DNA of 64,000 bases from Nemania diffusa (GCA_038501195.1 JBBPUQ010000009.1:248001-312000); one strand, 5' to 3'; positions 32,741 through 44,651 are shown, counted from the first letter of the stretch. The notes: generated by a model not told the origin, from the letters alone. Translations and numbers: made by a program.

Positions 32741-34170
32741 ATGCCGGAACACGCCGTCAACGTCGTCGTTATCGGCACCCTCGACACCAAGCTCGCCGAG
32801 CATCTATACCTCCGTTCTCAGATCCTAGAAGCCGACCCGTCAATCAACGTGATCCTAATTGACGCGGGCCGCTCCGAGACACATCATGAGGCCATCACAG
32901 TCCCCCAGCCCGAAGTCTACAAGCGTAGCGGGCACGAGGGCCCCCTGCAATCGCTCCCTCGAGGCGAGGTCATCAAAGCCATGACCACGGGCGCGAAAAG
33001 CGTAGTCAAGGATCTCTTCAGCCAGGGCAAAGTGCACGGCGTCGTCTCGCTAGGCGGCAGCGGCGGCACCAGCATCGCGGCAGCCGTCATGCGCGAGCTG
33101 CCATTGACGGTGCCGAAGCTCATCGTCTCGACCGTGGCGTCGGCCGACACTAGCTCGTACGTCGCCGAGACGGACATCACCATGATGTACAGCGTGGTGG
33201 ACATCGCGGGGCTCAACGAGGTGCTGAGGGCGGTTGTCGCGAATGCTGCCGCGGCTATTGCCGGCATGGCGCGGAGCTACGCTTCTAGATCCGCGGCGGC
33301 TCAAGCATCGAGACGAGACGAGACGAGAAAGAGAGGGATTGGGATCACCATGTTTGGTGTTACTACCCCTGCTGTTGATGTGGCCCGACGCGAGCTTGAC
33401 GCTCGGGGTTTCGAGGTCTATGTTTTCCACGCCACGGGTGCTGGCGGCCGAGCGAGTGAGTGGACTTTCAAGAGACATATGCTTCTCATCTGTCACCGCA
33501 TTATCAAGATCACAGTTCTCTAGTTTTGACTCCCAAATATGGGCTCCTCATGCATGACCCCTACGCTTCTGGAGTCGTTGAAAAAGATAGCTACTGACTT
33601 TCAGCATCAAAAGTGGAACGTCTAGTCCGGGAGCACAGGCTAGACGGTATCCTAGATTTGACAACTACGGAGCTCGCCGACGAACTGGTAGGTGGCGTGT
33701 TCAGCGCCGGTGAGGACCGGCTCAAGGCCGCAGCCAAAGCCGGTGTACCACAGATCATAAGCGTTGGGGCCTTGGACATGGTGAACTTCGGGCCAAAAGA
33801 CACAGTGCCGGAGAGGTTCCTTGATAGGAATCTATTCGAGCACAATCCGTCCGTGACACTTATGCGAACTACCCCTAGCGAGTGCGAGGAGCTAGGAACG
33901 AGAATAGCTGGTAGATTGCGAGATAACTGTGTGCTTCCTGATGTAACTGAGGTATGGCTCCCGCTTAAGGGAATATCAGCCATTGCAGTTGAGGGACAGG
34001 CTTTCTATGATAAAGAGGCGGATAATGCTTTATTCAACGCTATTAAAGGTGGACTTGATGGGAGTGGGATTGTTGTTAAAGAGGTGGATACCGATATCAA
34101 TGATTCGACGTGGGCTAAAAGCTTAGCTCTCCACTTGGTAGAACTCATCGAAGTTAAGAGCAAATCATGA
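32741..34170 (+). CDS. UPF0261 / Tm-1-like ATP-binding domain protein
   Basis: Two exons, 32741-33455 and 33605-34170, with a 149-bp intron (donor GTGAGT, branch ACTGAC, acceptor CAG), give 426 residues in phase. It begins with VVVIGTLDTKLAEHLYLRSQ, the typical start of UPF0261, where GTLDTK is conserved. It continues with GVVSLGGSGGTSIAAAVMRE, TVASADTSSYVAETDITMMY, IGITMFGVTTPAVD, VFHATGAGGRA and LDLTTTELADELVGGVFSAG. This is the family of the N-terminal domain of tomato Tm-1, where it binds ATP. The splice restores GGRATSKVERLVRE across the intron. The partner domain of Tm-1 is encoded by the divergent neighbour at 31497-32366. Its native fungal role is unknown. Confidence 0.9.
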
Positions 34171-34273
34171 GTTACAAGATCACGAAGTAATATACATCTC
34201 CAAATACATCAACTGCTTGTTTCGATTTACCACTCCTCTCACTATCCCATATCTTTCTCTCCTCTCCGACGCC

Positions 34274-34678
34274 ATGGCTGCAGCACGCGACGCCGTCATT
34301 GATTACGATCGCGAGGCGATCGTGCGGATAAACCCCAACCTATCCGACGATCAGGTCGACGACTTGATTGAACAGGGCATTCCCGAGTTGACCTTTGACT
34401 ACGGAGGTAGTGTGCGCATGACCGCGACGATTTATAAACAATACAAGGCTCAGGCACGAACTGAAGACGCTTACCGAAAATACGTCTTTGTTATTAACCA
34501 GATCTTTGACAATGACTTCAAGCCCTTTGCCGACAACGCGAAGACCAAAAGCCGCAACTACCGTCGCAACCGCCTTACGAACACTGACGACGCTGACCTC
34601 GTGCGCGATATAGACTCGCCTGCCGAATACTGGAAGGCCCTTCTTACCAGATACCCTATCCAACCTTCTCTTGCGTGA
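34274..34678 (+). CDS. Small uncharacterised protein
   Basis: Intronless ORF of 134 codons from the ATG at 34274 (MAAARDAVIDYD). The frame is open further upstream to 34217, but that extension has a weaker, leader-like composition. The product is soluble, charged and Asp/Arg-rich, with segments such as INPNLSDDQVDDLIEQGI and YRRNRLTNTDDADL. There is no signal peptide or membrane helix and I recognise no domain. It starts about 100 bp after the UPF0261 stop codon on the same strand, so a readthrough relation is possible but not shown. Confidence 0.5.
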   Translation: MAAARDAVIDYDREAIVRINPNLSDDQVDDLIEQGIPELTFDYGGSVRMTATIYKQYKAQARTEDAYRKYVFVINQIFDNDFKPFADNAKTKSRNYRRNRLTNTDDADLVRDIDSPAEYWKALLTRYPIQPSLA

Positions 34679-35785
34679 TTTAGGTACTTTAGGTATTTGT
34701 GTAACATGGTAGGTCTTTACGCTTATTGATACGGGTACCTACCTAGAGACTTAGGATAGAGTACCTCAAGAGTCAAGGTAAAGGAAGCTACGACCTTAGT
34801 AAGAGTGGTCCTTACCTACATACATGTATGTACCTCCTAAATAAGTACATTAGGTACATATATGTATCGTTTACTACCTTTCGTTCCTGCCGTAACAGTG
34901 TGCTTTGTACCCGCAAAAAGCTCTTTTAATATGCTACAACCCAGAGAGGTATTACTGCATAGGTAGGACCTAGGTACACTCGGCCCTCCTAGATCTATGT
35001 AGAGAAAAGTTTGCCAAAAAAAATCTGCATCATCCACTAACATGCCCACAGAGTGAATTACGGTCTGTGAGTTGAATGAGGGGAAGACTAAAGGGCAGTG
35101 AATATATATGGAGAGCCCTCGTGGTGGATTCCTCAGGTACCCAGTCTCTCCCCCTCTCAATTAAACACCTACTCACAAGGGCATGAGATGATCAAATCAA
35201 CAATTGGCTCAAATGAAAAATAGCAAGATAGTGCCTTTGTAAGATGTTATTGCCTGTAAAACTATGAGTGCTCTTTGTTATACAGAACTCCCCTAGAGAT
35301 ATTTTACAGCTTTAAGCTTCCGTGCCAACTGAGTTGATTAAAGTTAATAGCTTTTTGTTATATCTATTATTCCCTCTCATAGTCCTATAAAACATATGAC
35401 AAGCACCTAGGTAATTGAGCAGAAGTCTCCCTATTTAGGTGTGACTCTAACGTAGTATTTTCAACTTGTTCTGTTTTCATTTTACACTGCTGTTGACTTT
35501 TCGCCATGAGTTTACCCCTTTTAGCCCTCATCACCCACACAACAAAATGCTGCGCTAGACCATCCAGCCCGGTGATCATTATTCATCAATCATTTTGTTC
35601 ATCGATTCCTGTTCTACCGGCAGACCGTTACGCACACTGCTTTAACCCGCTTCGTAGCCCCTAACCCCAACCCCCGTCCGAAAATCAAAGAGTAGACCTA
35701 GTATCTAAGCCCGTGCCTGCGCAAGCACGCCTAAACAACGCCGCGCTCCCCGTAATACAGTCATGACAAGAACGCATCCAGCCCA
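34679..35785. other. Intergenic with dense TAGG/CCTA repeats, no gene seen
   Basis: The first 200 bp are packed with TAGGTACC-like and ACCTACC-like units (34680-34870). The rest is AT-rich. A minus-strand ORF at 34837-35160 starts in the repeat tract and is not convincing. Confidence 0.5.
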
Positions 35786-37573
35786 TCAAGTCTGCACACC
35801 CCCCGAGACAAGAACCTCCTGCGCCTCCTCCGGCGCCCTAAGGATCCACTCCCGCCAGCGCCTGACATCGAGCACCGGCCGCGCCAGCCTGAAGTCCAGC
35901 CTGACCCTGGGCTCGCCCACGTTGCGCGCATAGCTCGTCTCGGCCGCCAGCGACGTGTCGAGCCGCGAGAGCACGATGGTGCGGCGCGCGTCGCGCTCCA
36001 GCTGCTCCGCCTGCGACACCTGGCAGTAGACCGGGTACGGCGGGATCTGCGCCGTCTTGGGCGCGAGCGCGACGACGAGGGAGGCGTGGGGGCGGTGTCT
36101 GTGCCAGGCGCTGCCGCTACCCCTGGACCTCTCGGCGTCTGCGGCGGCGTCGGCAGTAGGGGCCGACGTATCGGGGCTGGAGGTGCGCACGCTCAGGGCC
36201 TCGAGGACGCCGCCCTTGGGGCTGAGGATGTCGATGAGCTTGCGGTGGAGCTCGAGCACGGAGACGCCGTGGGCGGCGAGGAAGGGCGAGTCCAGCATGA
36301 GCGTCAGCGTGCGTGTGAACGAGGCCTCGCGCGCCGGGTGCGGCTCCACGTGGCTCGGGGTGATGGAGCCCGAGCCGAGGAGCTCGAAGGTGCCCGGGCC
36401 CGAGAGGTGGCTCATGTAGGCGTGCTGGGAGAAGGGGCTGTCGTTGAGGAAGAGCACGTCTGCGCGGGCGTTGCTGAGGACTTTGCAGATGGTTCTTGCG
36501 GCTACGCCGAGCTCGTCTCTTCTGTGTGTGGGAGGTGATATTAGTATTGTGATAGGAAATAGCTAGCGGTGAGAAGGACAGCTATGGGAGTATGGTAGGG
36601 CTGTCCAACCCAACAAGAGGAAGAATAATAAAAAGAGGAAACCATGAACTTACAGGCCGTACCAAATAATCTCCCCAGCATTTCTATCACGTCCCAATGG
36701 ACCTCCAGTAGCACCAGTACTGACAAACTCAGCATGTCCACCATACCAGAAGATCAAAAGATTATCCGATCTGCCATAGTCGTCCACAAACTGCTTGACC
36801 TTGCCCTGGAGCATATCCTGCGGACTCTCCAGCGTAGGGATCATCCAAACCTGCGACTGGATCCCATAGCGGCGCTCGAAAACACTCGCAAGCTGGTGTG
36901 CTGCAGGGATGAACGGCCCTTGGCCCATGTCATGCGCAACCGAGCCCGAGGAGATGACTCTACTGCCGCCCGAGGTCGCTCTAGATAGCAAGGTGTCGTT
37001 GGAGGCAGAGCTGGTTCTCACTGGCGTGGGGTACGGATTGACACCAGGTGAATGGGGGGTGGTGGGTGAAGTAGGGGGCACAGGCGTGTCCGTGCGCGAG
37101 TTGTCGGCCCAGCACACGAGCAGTGCACGCGCGCCGCGGTATCGACTGTGATGGCGGCGTGGCCAGGTATCGTTGAGTGCAGTCTGCAGTCCGGTTAGAT
37201 TGTTGTTCAGGTCTGCGTCGGTGGGATTGTGATGGCGGCGGGGTCTGGGATAAGATATCCCGGTAATGTATGGTTCTTCTTCCTCTGGGACGGGCGTCTC
37301 TGAGGTGAGTGGTGATGAAGTAGATGTAGATGCCTTCTCTTTCTTAGCCAATGAGCAAGTCTTTTTGATGAATCTGCCAAAACTGGTAGATCGCTTGCCC
37401 GAGGGCCCTGACTCCTGGTCTTGTGAGTTTTCAGACTGCATCTTGATCGATGATTGTGCCGATGTTCTCTGCAAGGAATCTAATACACATCTCGAGGAGG
37501 AAAAAGGTACAGATGGTGAAGAAAATTGGGAACTGCTATCGCGTTGTTGGTAATGAGATTGGTGTGTGTACAT
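35786..37573 (-). CDS. Caspase-fold (peptidase C14-like) protein with the catalytic Cys replaced
   Basis: Two exons, 37573-36654 and 36521-35786 (donor GTAAGT, acceptor CAG), give 551 residues. A Ser-rich, disordered and basic N-terminus (about 1-130) precedes a caspase-like domain. That domain opens with YRGARALLVCWAD and has a helix-strand unit around LASVFERRYGIQSQVWMIPT. The histidine loop is LLIFWYGGHAEF (His near 280). Where fungal relatives carry a LLDCC-type nucleophile loop, this protein has VLFLNDSPFSQHA (about residue 330). Ser therefore stands in the position of the catalytic Cys and Pro in the next. The C-terminal region (EASFTRTLTLMLDSPF onward) keeps the family layout. By family knowledge such domains act in regulated proteolysis or death pathways. 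This copy is probably inactive as a Cys protease and may be a scaffold or decoy. Start choice is uncertain, as Met 45 would also serve. Confidence 0.75.
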
Positions 37574-37811
37574 AGGTACAACGTGCCTTGAGCGTGAATG
37601 CCTCAGTATGTACCTCGAGCAAGCAGTGGAGTGAGAAGGACCTTCACTAGTGCGTGATTGATTGTTAATTGCTAATTCCGAATAAACAGCTTTGGGGAAC
37701 TTATAGCTGCCACATAAACAAGAGTGACATTTTCTATACCCCTATGAGGAACTATCATACAACCTCAAACGCCATGAATGATTTTTATCTTGACCATTTC
37801 ACATCCCTTGT
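37574..37811. other. Short spacer between ADE6 and the caspase-like gene
   Basis: 238 bp between the start of the caspase-like gene and the stop of ADE6, both on the minus strand. It holds the promoter of the former and the 3' UTR of the latter. No element recognised. Confidence 0.4.
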
Positions 37812-40800
37812 TTACCCAACCCATTTCCTAGCATTTCGGAACATCTTAATCCATGGTCCATACTGCCCAAACCCCTTCAGCTGCTTTTGAGGAATATAAC
37901 TTGCAACATCTGCCATGATCGTTCGCTCAGGGTGTGGCATCAATGCAAGCACACGGCCATCACGGCTAGCAACACCAGCAATTCCCTGAGGGCTACCATT
38001 GGGGTTAGATGGGTATTTCTCTGTCACTTCTCCCGAATTGTCAACATAGCGTATAGGGGCTAATCCTTCATTTACGAGAGACTGTAGCTTAGCTGGAGAT
38101 GAGAACTCGGCCCTGCCCTCACCGTGGGAGACCACAATTGGCAACGACGAGCCTTCCATGCCATCAAAGAAGACAGAGTTCTGTGCGCCCTTACCGATCT
38201 TCACCATCGAAAAGCGACCTTCAAATTGCTGACTCTTGTTTTGTACGAAGATGGGCCAGTTCTCTGCTCCAGGTATTAGGCCTGGGTTAAATTCATTAAG
38301 CCGAGAAAACATCTGACAACCATTGCATACCCCAATAGCGAAGGTTCTGGGCCTTTGGAAGAAAGCCTCAAAAGTTGCTTTAGCTTTTTCATTCCTGGAA
38401 ATCGAAAGTGCCCAGCCACGACCGGCCTCGAGGACGTCACCAAAGGAGAAGCCGCCACAGGCTGCAAGGCCACTGAAATCGTCGAGTGTGCGGCCATCGA
38501 TAATATCAGTCATCATAACATCAACCGCATCGAAGCCGGCAGCTCGGAATGCAAAGGCCATTTCTGCATGGCCGTTGACGCCTTGCTCTCGGAGGATGGC
38601 TACCCTGGGTCTCGCGGCAACCAAACCCTTCAAGCTAGCAAAAACAGAAAGACCATCATCGCTAGGATCAAATCGAAGATTAAATGAGATTCCGGGATCT
38701 TTGTCGTCTAGTATGGTAGCATATTCTTGTTCTGCGCACTCCGGATTATCCCGTGCCTTTTGCATCTGGAATGAAGTTGCTGACCACCACTGCTGCATTT
38801 CGGCTCTGTCAAGGTCGACAAGCGATTTGCCCCTATATCGCACGGTGAGTGACTGCTTTGCAGAAGATCGCGTGAATCCGATCTTCTTAAGGAGCCCGGG
38901 AGGCGGCCCGCAAGTGGCAAAGCATCGCCTAAATCTGGCCTCCTCAGATTTTCGCACTTGGAACACAGCGCCAAGTTCTTCATTGAATAGTGCATCCAGA
39001 ACATTCGACTGCGAGTCAGACGTGACCAATTCATCGATATAGATCTCAGCAGCACACCGGCCAGCGAATATCATCTCAGCCACCGTAGTCAGGAGGCCAC
39101 CATCTGATCGATCGTGGTACGCTAGAACAATGCCTTCTTCATGCAGTTGAGACACGGCATCGAAGTAATCTGTGATAAGATCTGTATCACGGACATCTGG
39201 TGCCTCGTTGCCAAGCTGCCCAAGGCTCTGAGCAAGGGCTGACCCACCCATGGCTTTGAATCCCCGAGCAAGATCAACGAAGATAAGAACAGATTCGCCA
39301 ACATCTTCAACGCGTCGAAGCTGTGGCGTCCAAGTATTCCGGACATCCTCAACAAGAGAAAATGCGGATATCGCAACTGTAACTGGTGCAGTGACACTCT
39401 TCGGTTCTCCCGTTTCCTTATCTTTCCACGATGCCTTCATTGATGTAGAATCCTTGCCGACCGGTATGGCCACACCCAATTTGGGACACAGATCCATACC
39501 AATGGCTTGGACAGCTTCGTATAGAGCAGCGCCCTCGCCCGGATGATTGACAGCGGCCATCCAATTAGCCGAGAGCTTTACACGACGTAGATCGCCTCGA
39601 ACCTTAGGATCGTTCTTGATATGAGCCGCACCAAGATTTAGTAAACTTTCCACAACTGCCATTCGTGCAGAAGCCGCTGGGGAAATTAATGCTAGAGTCG
39701 CCTTTTCGCCCATCGCCATCGCCTCTCCATGTCGGGTCTGCTCGTCAACACTGAAAGACGTCAGAGTGACAGCGACATCTGCTACGGGCACCTGCCAAGG
39801 TCCAGCGAGTTGGTCTCGTGTTACTTGGCCTCCGACTGATCGATCCGCAATGGTAATGAGGAACATCTTGGAGCCCACTGATGGTAAGGAGAAGACAAGA
39901 CGGGTAGCTTTTGTGATCATTTCTGTGAGGTTTGAGGCACCATGTTTTTCCTTGAGACTTGAGGCAGAATCAAACGCTTTCAAAGATCTGTTGGCAGTCT
40001 TATCAACTCGTTCTTGCTTCCGACCTGGAGGAAAGAGAGCATCCATTGGTAGGTCGATTGGTAGAGGCTGAGATGGAGTCTCTCGATCTTGTACAATCAA
40101 TCGAGCTCCCCCATCTGCGTCCCTTGAAGTCATTGTCCCCACGTTGGAGAATCCACAGCGCTCCCGATTACAAATGCTAATGAAACGGTTGATACGGTCC
40201 CTGTTGATCAGAAGGACGTATCTCTCCTGAGCTTCACAGCACCTAATAGATCATTAATGACAAATTCTCAAAAGCCTCCGAGGGAACGATTGACTAGAGA
40301 GTAAGTGTGAAACTAAAGAGTGAAACCACCCAGTGAAGGGAACTTACCAAATCTGGAGCGGGCTCATACTGTTATCAGCATTTGCAACTTGACGGAGCTC
40401 GAATTTACCCCCACCTAGGGCATCCTTGACTAGCTCTGGTAGGGCATTTGATAATCCACCTGCTCCTACATCATGAATCATAGCAATCGGATTTTCCTCG
40501 CCGAGAGCAACACAAGTGTTGATGACCATCTAAAGTAGTATTAGTGAGTGTACAGCAATTAGATGATATGACTGAGATGTTGGAAATTTGCAATCCAGTA
40601 GAGTTATTACACCAATTGGAGTATGGATTACAAAACATACCTGAACTCGTCGTTCAACTTCAGGGTTACCACGTTGAACGCTGTTGAAGTCTAATTCAGC
40701 TGTGGCCTCGCTTGAATTACTGCTTGATGCAGCACCGCCACCCAGGCCGATAAGCATCGCAGGACCACCAAGAACAATAACATGAGCTCCTTCATGAACA

Positions 40801-42394
40801 TCTTCAGGACTCTTCAGGGCATGCTGGGGCCGGACAGACCCGAGACCGCCTGCAAGCATAATCGGCTTATGGTAACCCCTCCAGTCATTATCAACATCTG
40901 TCAATAGAGTGCGGAAGACTCCTGCCAAAGCAGGTCGACCAAATTCGTTGTTATACCGTGCAGAACCGATGGGAGCCTCAAGCATGATGTCGAGACTGCT
41001 TGCGTAGCTACTTGTTGTTAGTACCATATCGGTGCAATATTTATATTCGAGCTTAAGCAGGCCTAGTTACTCACTAAAAGCCATTAGCATAGTTCTAGAT
41101 GATAGGCGAGATTGAAGCAGAATGATCCTGTACTGACCTGAAATGGCTTGCCGATATCGACTTCCCATGGCTGTTCATGCCCGGGTATCCGGAGGTCAGA
41201 AACGAAGAATCCTGCTAAGCCTGCCTTTGTAGTCGAACCTCTTCCCACAGCCGCTTCGTCACGAATCTCACCTATATTGGACGTTTCGTTAGATTAATCC
41301 TGGAATGCACGACACAAATCACGTTCTGTAGCTGGCAAAGCCTGAACTTGGAGAATTAGAAACGCGCCGGCCTAGTAACTTACCTCCAGATCCAGTTGCA
41401 GCTCCAGGGAAAGGTGATATGGCAGTAGGATGGTTGTGGGTCTCAACCTTGGCAAGCATATGCAATACCTCCTTCGACAGCCTCCAAGTTCCGGTTTGGT
41501 AATCAGGGGCCCAGAAGGCGGCCATCTCTCCCTCCAAGACAGCAGCATTGTCGCTATAAGCTGAGACAGTAAAGTCGGGGGTCTTTTTATGCGTGTTTTT
41601 AATCATCTCAAACAGGCTCCCAATTTGGCGCTTATCATCAATTGTCCAGTTGGCATTGAACACTTTATGGCGACAATGTCTACCAGGTCCGATTAGCTAG
41701 ACATAATTGGCAATAGAACAAGGGGGTCGAAGCCATACTCAGAATTAACTTGGCCAAACATAAATAGCTCAATATCATTTGGCGGGCGCCCGAGGTCTTG
41801 GAAGACCTCGATGAGATATTGAATTTCACTGTCGTCGAGACCTAGTCCATTTTCTTGACTGTATGCGGTCAAGGCAGCAACGGGACCACGAGAATCGGCA
41901 AAGATATCCACAACTACAAGTGGGCTACGAGCGCCCTCGGCGAACACCGTGCTCTCGGGGTGTGGCTGGGTTGCGCTGTAGATCTCGGTCATGCGGTCGT
42001 AGAGTACGTCCACAAAGGAGGCGAGGTCCTTTTCTTCTGATTCACCATCGAACTCGACTTTGACCAAACGGCCCCTCTCTACACGTAGAACATCCCGTAG
42101 CCCACAGACCTGAGCAATTGCCGTAGCTTGCGAGCTCCAAGGTGAGATAGTTCGGGGTGTGATATAGACATCTTTGGTCTCGGTGGTGCCTTGAGTAGCC
42201 CCATGCGAGTCGTGAATACCGAGGAAAGATTCAATCTCACCGATATCCGTAGGGTTATCAAGGTGGATGTAGTATATCCAAGAGCCTGTGATACTTTTTA
42301 CCTTGGCATGACTGACCTTAGCGATGCCATCAAGCAGCTTCTGGGACTGCCACGCCGCAAAGCATGGCTGACCAACGAGCACCTCGTAAGGCAT
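37812..42394 (-). CDS. ADE6: Phosphoribosylformylglycinamidine synthase (FGAM synthase)
   Basis: Seven exons: 42394-41739, 41679-41384, 41271-41138, 41094-41075, 41007-40641, 40529-40348 and 40242-37812. Together they give 1361 residues, the usual length of the eukaryotic enzyme. The fourth exon is a 20-nt mini-exon inferred from splice signals and frame. The N-terminal PurS-like region (about 1-215) leads into the PurL synthetase halves, with [78 protein letters not shown] and [16 protein letters not shown]. The class I glutamine amidotransferase domain covers about the last 300 residues, with nucleophile Cys in GVCNGCQMF (about 1190) and His-Glu in MPHPERT (about 1322). The enzyme converts FGAR to FGAM with ATP and glutamine, step four of purine synthesis, in the cytosol. 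Confidence 0.95.
41075..41094 (-). other. ADE6: Probable 20-nt mini-exon of ADE6
   Basis: Between exon 3 (ending KPFQ in phase 0) and exon 5 (beginning YASSLDIM, which needs two preceding bases), no direct splice keeps the frame. A 20-nt block flanked by an upstream TAG and a downstream GTGAGT donor encodes NYANGF plus two bases and restores the frame exactly. The flanking introns are 43 bp (41095-41137) and 67 bp (41008-41074); the latter has an ACTAAC branch point. RNA evidence is not available here. Confidence 0.65.
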
Positions 42395-43255
42395 TGTGAC
42401 AAGTGAAGAGGCCGAAGCTTATAGCTTATAGCTACACAGATATCGAAATGACCTTCTGACCTCAAGGCCAGTAGAGTAGCAGTCTATGGCATGCGGGAGA
42501 GCTGTTAGTATGAAAGACCTCATTAGGTAAATCCCTAGACTACTTTTTTCCGTCACAGGCGAGTCGTTGCCCCGCCAAGTCAGATGTAAGGTGGGATGGT
42601 GGGGTGCATGATTGTGGCTTGTTATCTCACTATCGATAGAGCATATCGATAAGTACTCCTCATTAAGTGACATTATTACCTCCTTATGTAGCCCACGCAA
42701 ACATTTATATGTACATGTGTTTTTTATGTTAACACAGGATTTGTAGGCGCATATTGACAAGTTGGTACTATGAGTGGTTCTCGCATAGACCGTCGCTCAC
42801 ACTTGCTACATAAACAAAAAGAATTGATCTACAACGTTGGTGAAGTAAGACAAAAGAAGCAAAACCCTATCGACTTATTTTCCAAGCTGGTATTTATCCT
42901 GCTACCGAGTAAAAGAAATATCTTAGTTCCGACTTGTGAGCCATATATAAGATTCCCACGCGTAAATAGTAGTCTTGGTCATCACAAACATGTCAATCTA
43001 GAAATATATGCAGAGCTTGATGACTGCGTTAGGAAAAATAGGGACGATTGAAATTGTACTGTGGCTTGCTCAGGACACTAGCCACACTACCTATGATAGA
43101 TAGGTACCTACCTAGGTACCTCTAACGTGCCTCGCTATAGCAATTTATGAGCACTTGCAGTTTTCCTTTCCATGCGAAAAGCAGCGTTATCACCCAATTG
43201 AAAGCTTGTCCACGAAATTCGAGCGCAAACCTCCATTCCGCAAACATATGACAAG
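42395..43255. other. Divergent promoter region of ADE6 and the small membrane protein gene
   Basis: About 860 bp between divergent starts. A palindromic TAGGTACC/CCTAGGTACC cluster lies at 43097-43121. A 93-codon plus-strand ORF (42770-43051) has no family character and is probably chance. Confidence 0.45.
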
Positions 43256-43519
43256 ATGCCAGAACCCGCAAAGGGCCGGGTCCCCAACCGACTCAACACC
43301 GCAGCATCGCGCATGCCACCCTCAAGGGCGCCAATACCCCCGGCGGTCGACAGGTCCAGTCCGGCCTACAAAGCAGCCGCATCGAAGTACACTCGTCTCA
43401 TGATTTCTATGCCCATCCTCCTCGTTACCTCGTACTACCTATACGACCGGCTCGCTCTCGGACACGGAGTGAAGCCCTTGCCTAGCAGACCTAGCAAAGG
43501 CGAAGTGGACAAGGAGTGA
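43256..43519 (+). CDS. Small single-span membrane protein, probably mitochondrial
   Basis: Intronless ORF of 87 residues. The N-terminal half is basic and proline-rich (KGRVPNRLNTAASRMPPSRA), has few acidic residues and could serve as a presequence. One hydrophobic helix follows (LMISMPILLVTSYYLYDRLAL, about 50-70) and a short polar tail (GHGVKPLPSRPSKGEVDKE). The layout of a basic leader plus one helix plus a short tail is like small fungal inner-membrane or respiratory-chain assembly proteins, and I have the impression of a conserved fungal family, but I cannot name it. Mitochondrial location is inference. Confidence 0.6.
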   Translation: MPEPAKGRVPNRLNTAASRMPPSRAPIPPAVDRSSPAYKAAASKYTRLMISMPILLVTSYYLYDRLALGHGVKPLPSRPSKGEVDKE

Positions 43520-44651
43520 ATGGGGATACAACTTGCCTTGCGACATTTATCTTAAAAACTTTCGATGCGTTGCTACGAGCTCCCATATATCAATACCCTT
43601 GGACTCGGGCTCGGAACCTGCCATCCCCGGGCTGCGCCGTTGTTTCGGATGTCTGCGATACAATGGGCCCGACTATCATACAACTGCCCTAAGCCCTGAA
43701 AGTCACATATTCGAACGGCAGTTGACGCTTTAAGTGTACACTGTGGCAACACCATTCTCAGCGCGCTACGAGTGCCAGCAGGCCTAACCTACCCTGACTT
43801 CGGAAAAGGATGGTGCTAAAAGCGATGTTTCGCGAAGACGCGGGATGGGGCCATCCTAAGGACTCTGCGGAGTCTACGCCGCAGATCGATTCCTCGAAGG
43901 GCATATTTTAGACAATACCAAGATTATATACACCTATAGACAATTGGGGAAGGAGGAAATTTGGGCATCAGGGCTCTCTGCCTTGGGGCTTAGTAGAATG
44001 GGAATTTGTTTCTAGATTGATCTTGCGAAGGATCTTGAAGATCTGGATTTTGTAGATGCTGGATCTTGGATGGGATTCGATAGGATTAAGTGACACGTGT
44101 AGATCATGCATTGTCAAGCTACTGTATCTGTCACGGCAAATATCAAGATCATGATAGATTTCCTTTACCCATAAAAAAGTAACACCGAACGATGAAAGTT
44201 TAGTCTAGGCAGCACCTGTCGAATTAGGTAGCGCCCCTAGCTGCGGCATTTCACCAGCCACAATGTGACTATAGGCAGGGTACCTCTCTTGGACATCGAC
44301 GTCACCTGCTCTCCAGGTACCCGTCTAGTGACTCTACGCACAGATAGTGACCAGACTACCTACATATACCATCTTAGAGATCCGTTTCTCGCAAAACACG
44401 CGTTGTAATTATCGGAATCATTATAGTTCATTCTTGAGCAGATCGGGGATTTTATTTTAAAGTTCGTCATAAGCACATGAAATCACAGCCACCATTAGGT
44501 CATTCGTAGAATTTGATTTGCTCGGCTACAGCGTGCGAAGGTGCCACATCATATTCCAATTCAATAGCAAAGCTACGTCCAGTCTAGACTCTAGAAACAT
44601 CAACAAATACATAGATACACTACTTTACGCGTCTACACATTCTCGTTACAA
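43520..44651. other. Intergenic, no gene seen
   Basis: About 1.1 kb between two plus-strand genes. It contains a short purine/TGATCTTGAAG-type near-repeat around 44015-44075 (GGATCTTGAAGATCTGGATT). No convincing ORF. Confidence 0.45.

Noticed and set aside
38323..39042. 239-codon plus-strand ORF opposite ADE6
   Set aside because: Antisense to a well-supported enzyme domain.
42770..43051. 93-codon plus-strand ORF upstream of the small membrane protein gene
   Set aside because: No family character, and it lies in the divergent promoter of ADE6.
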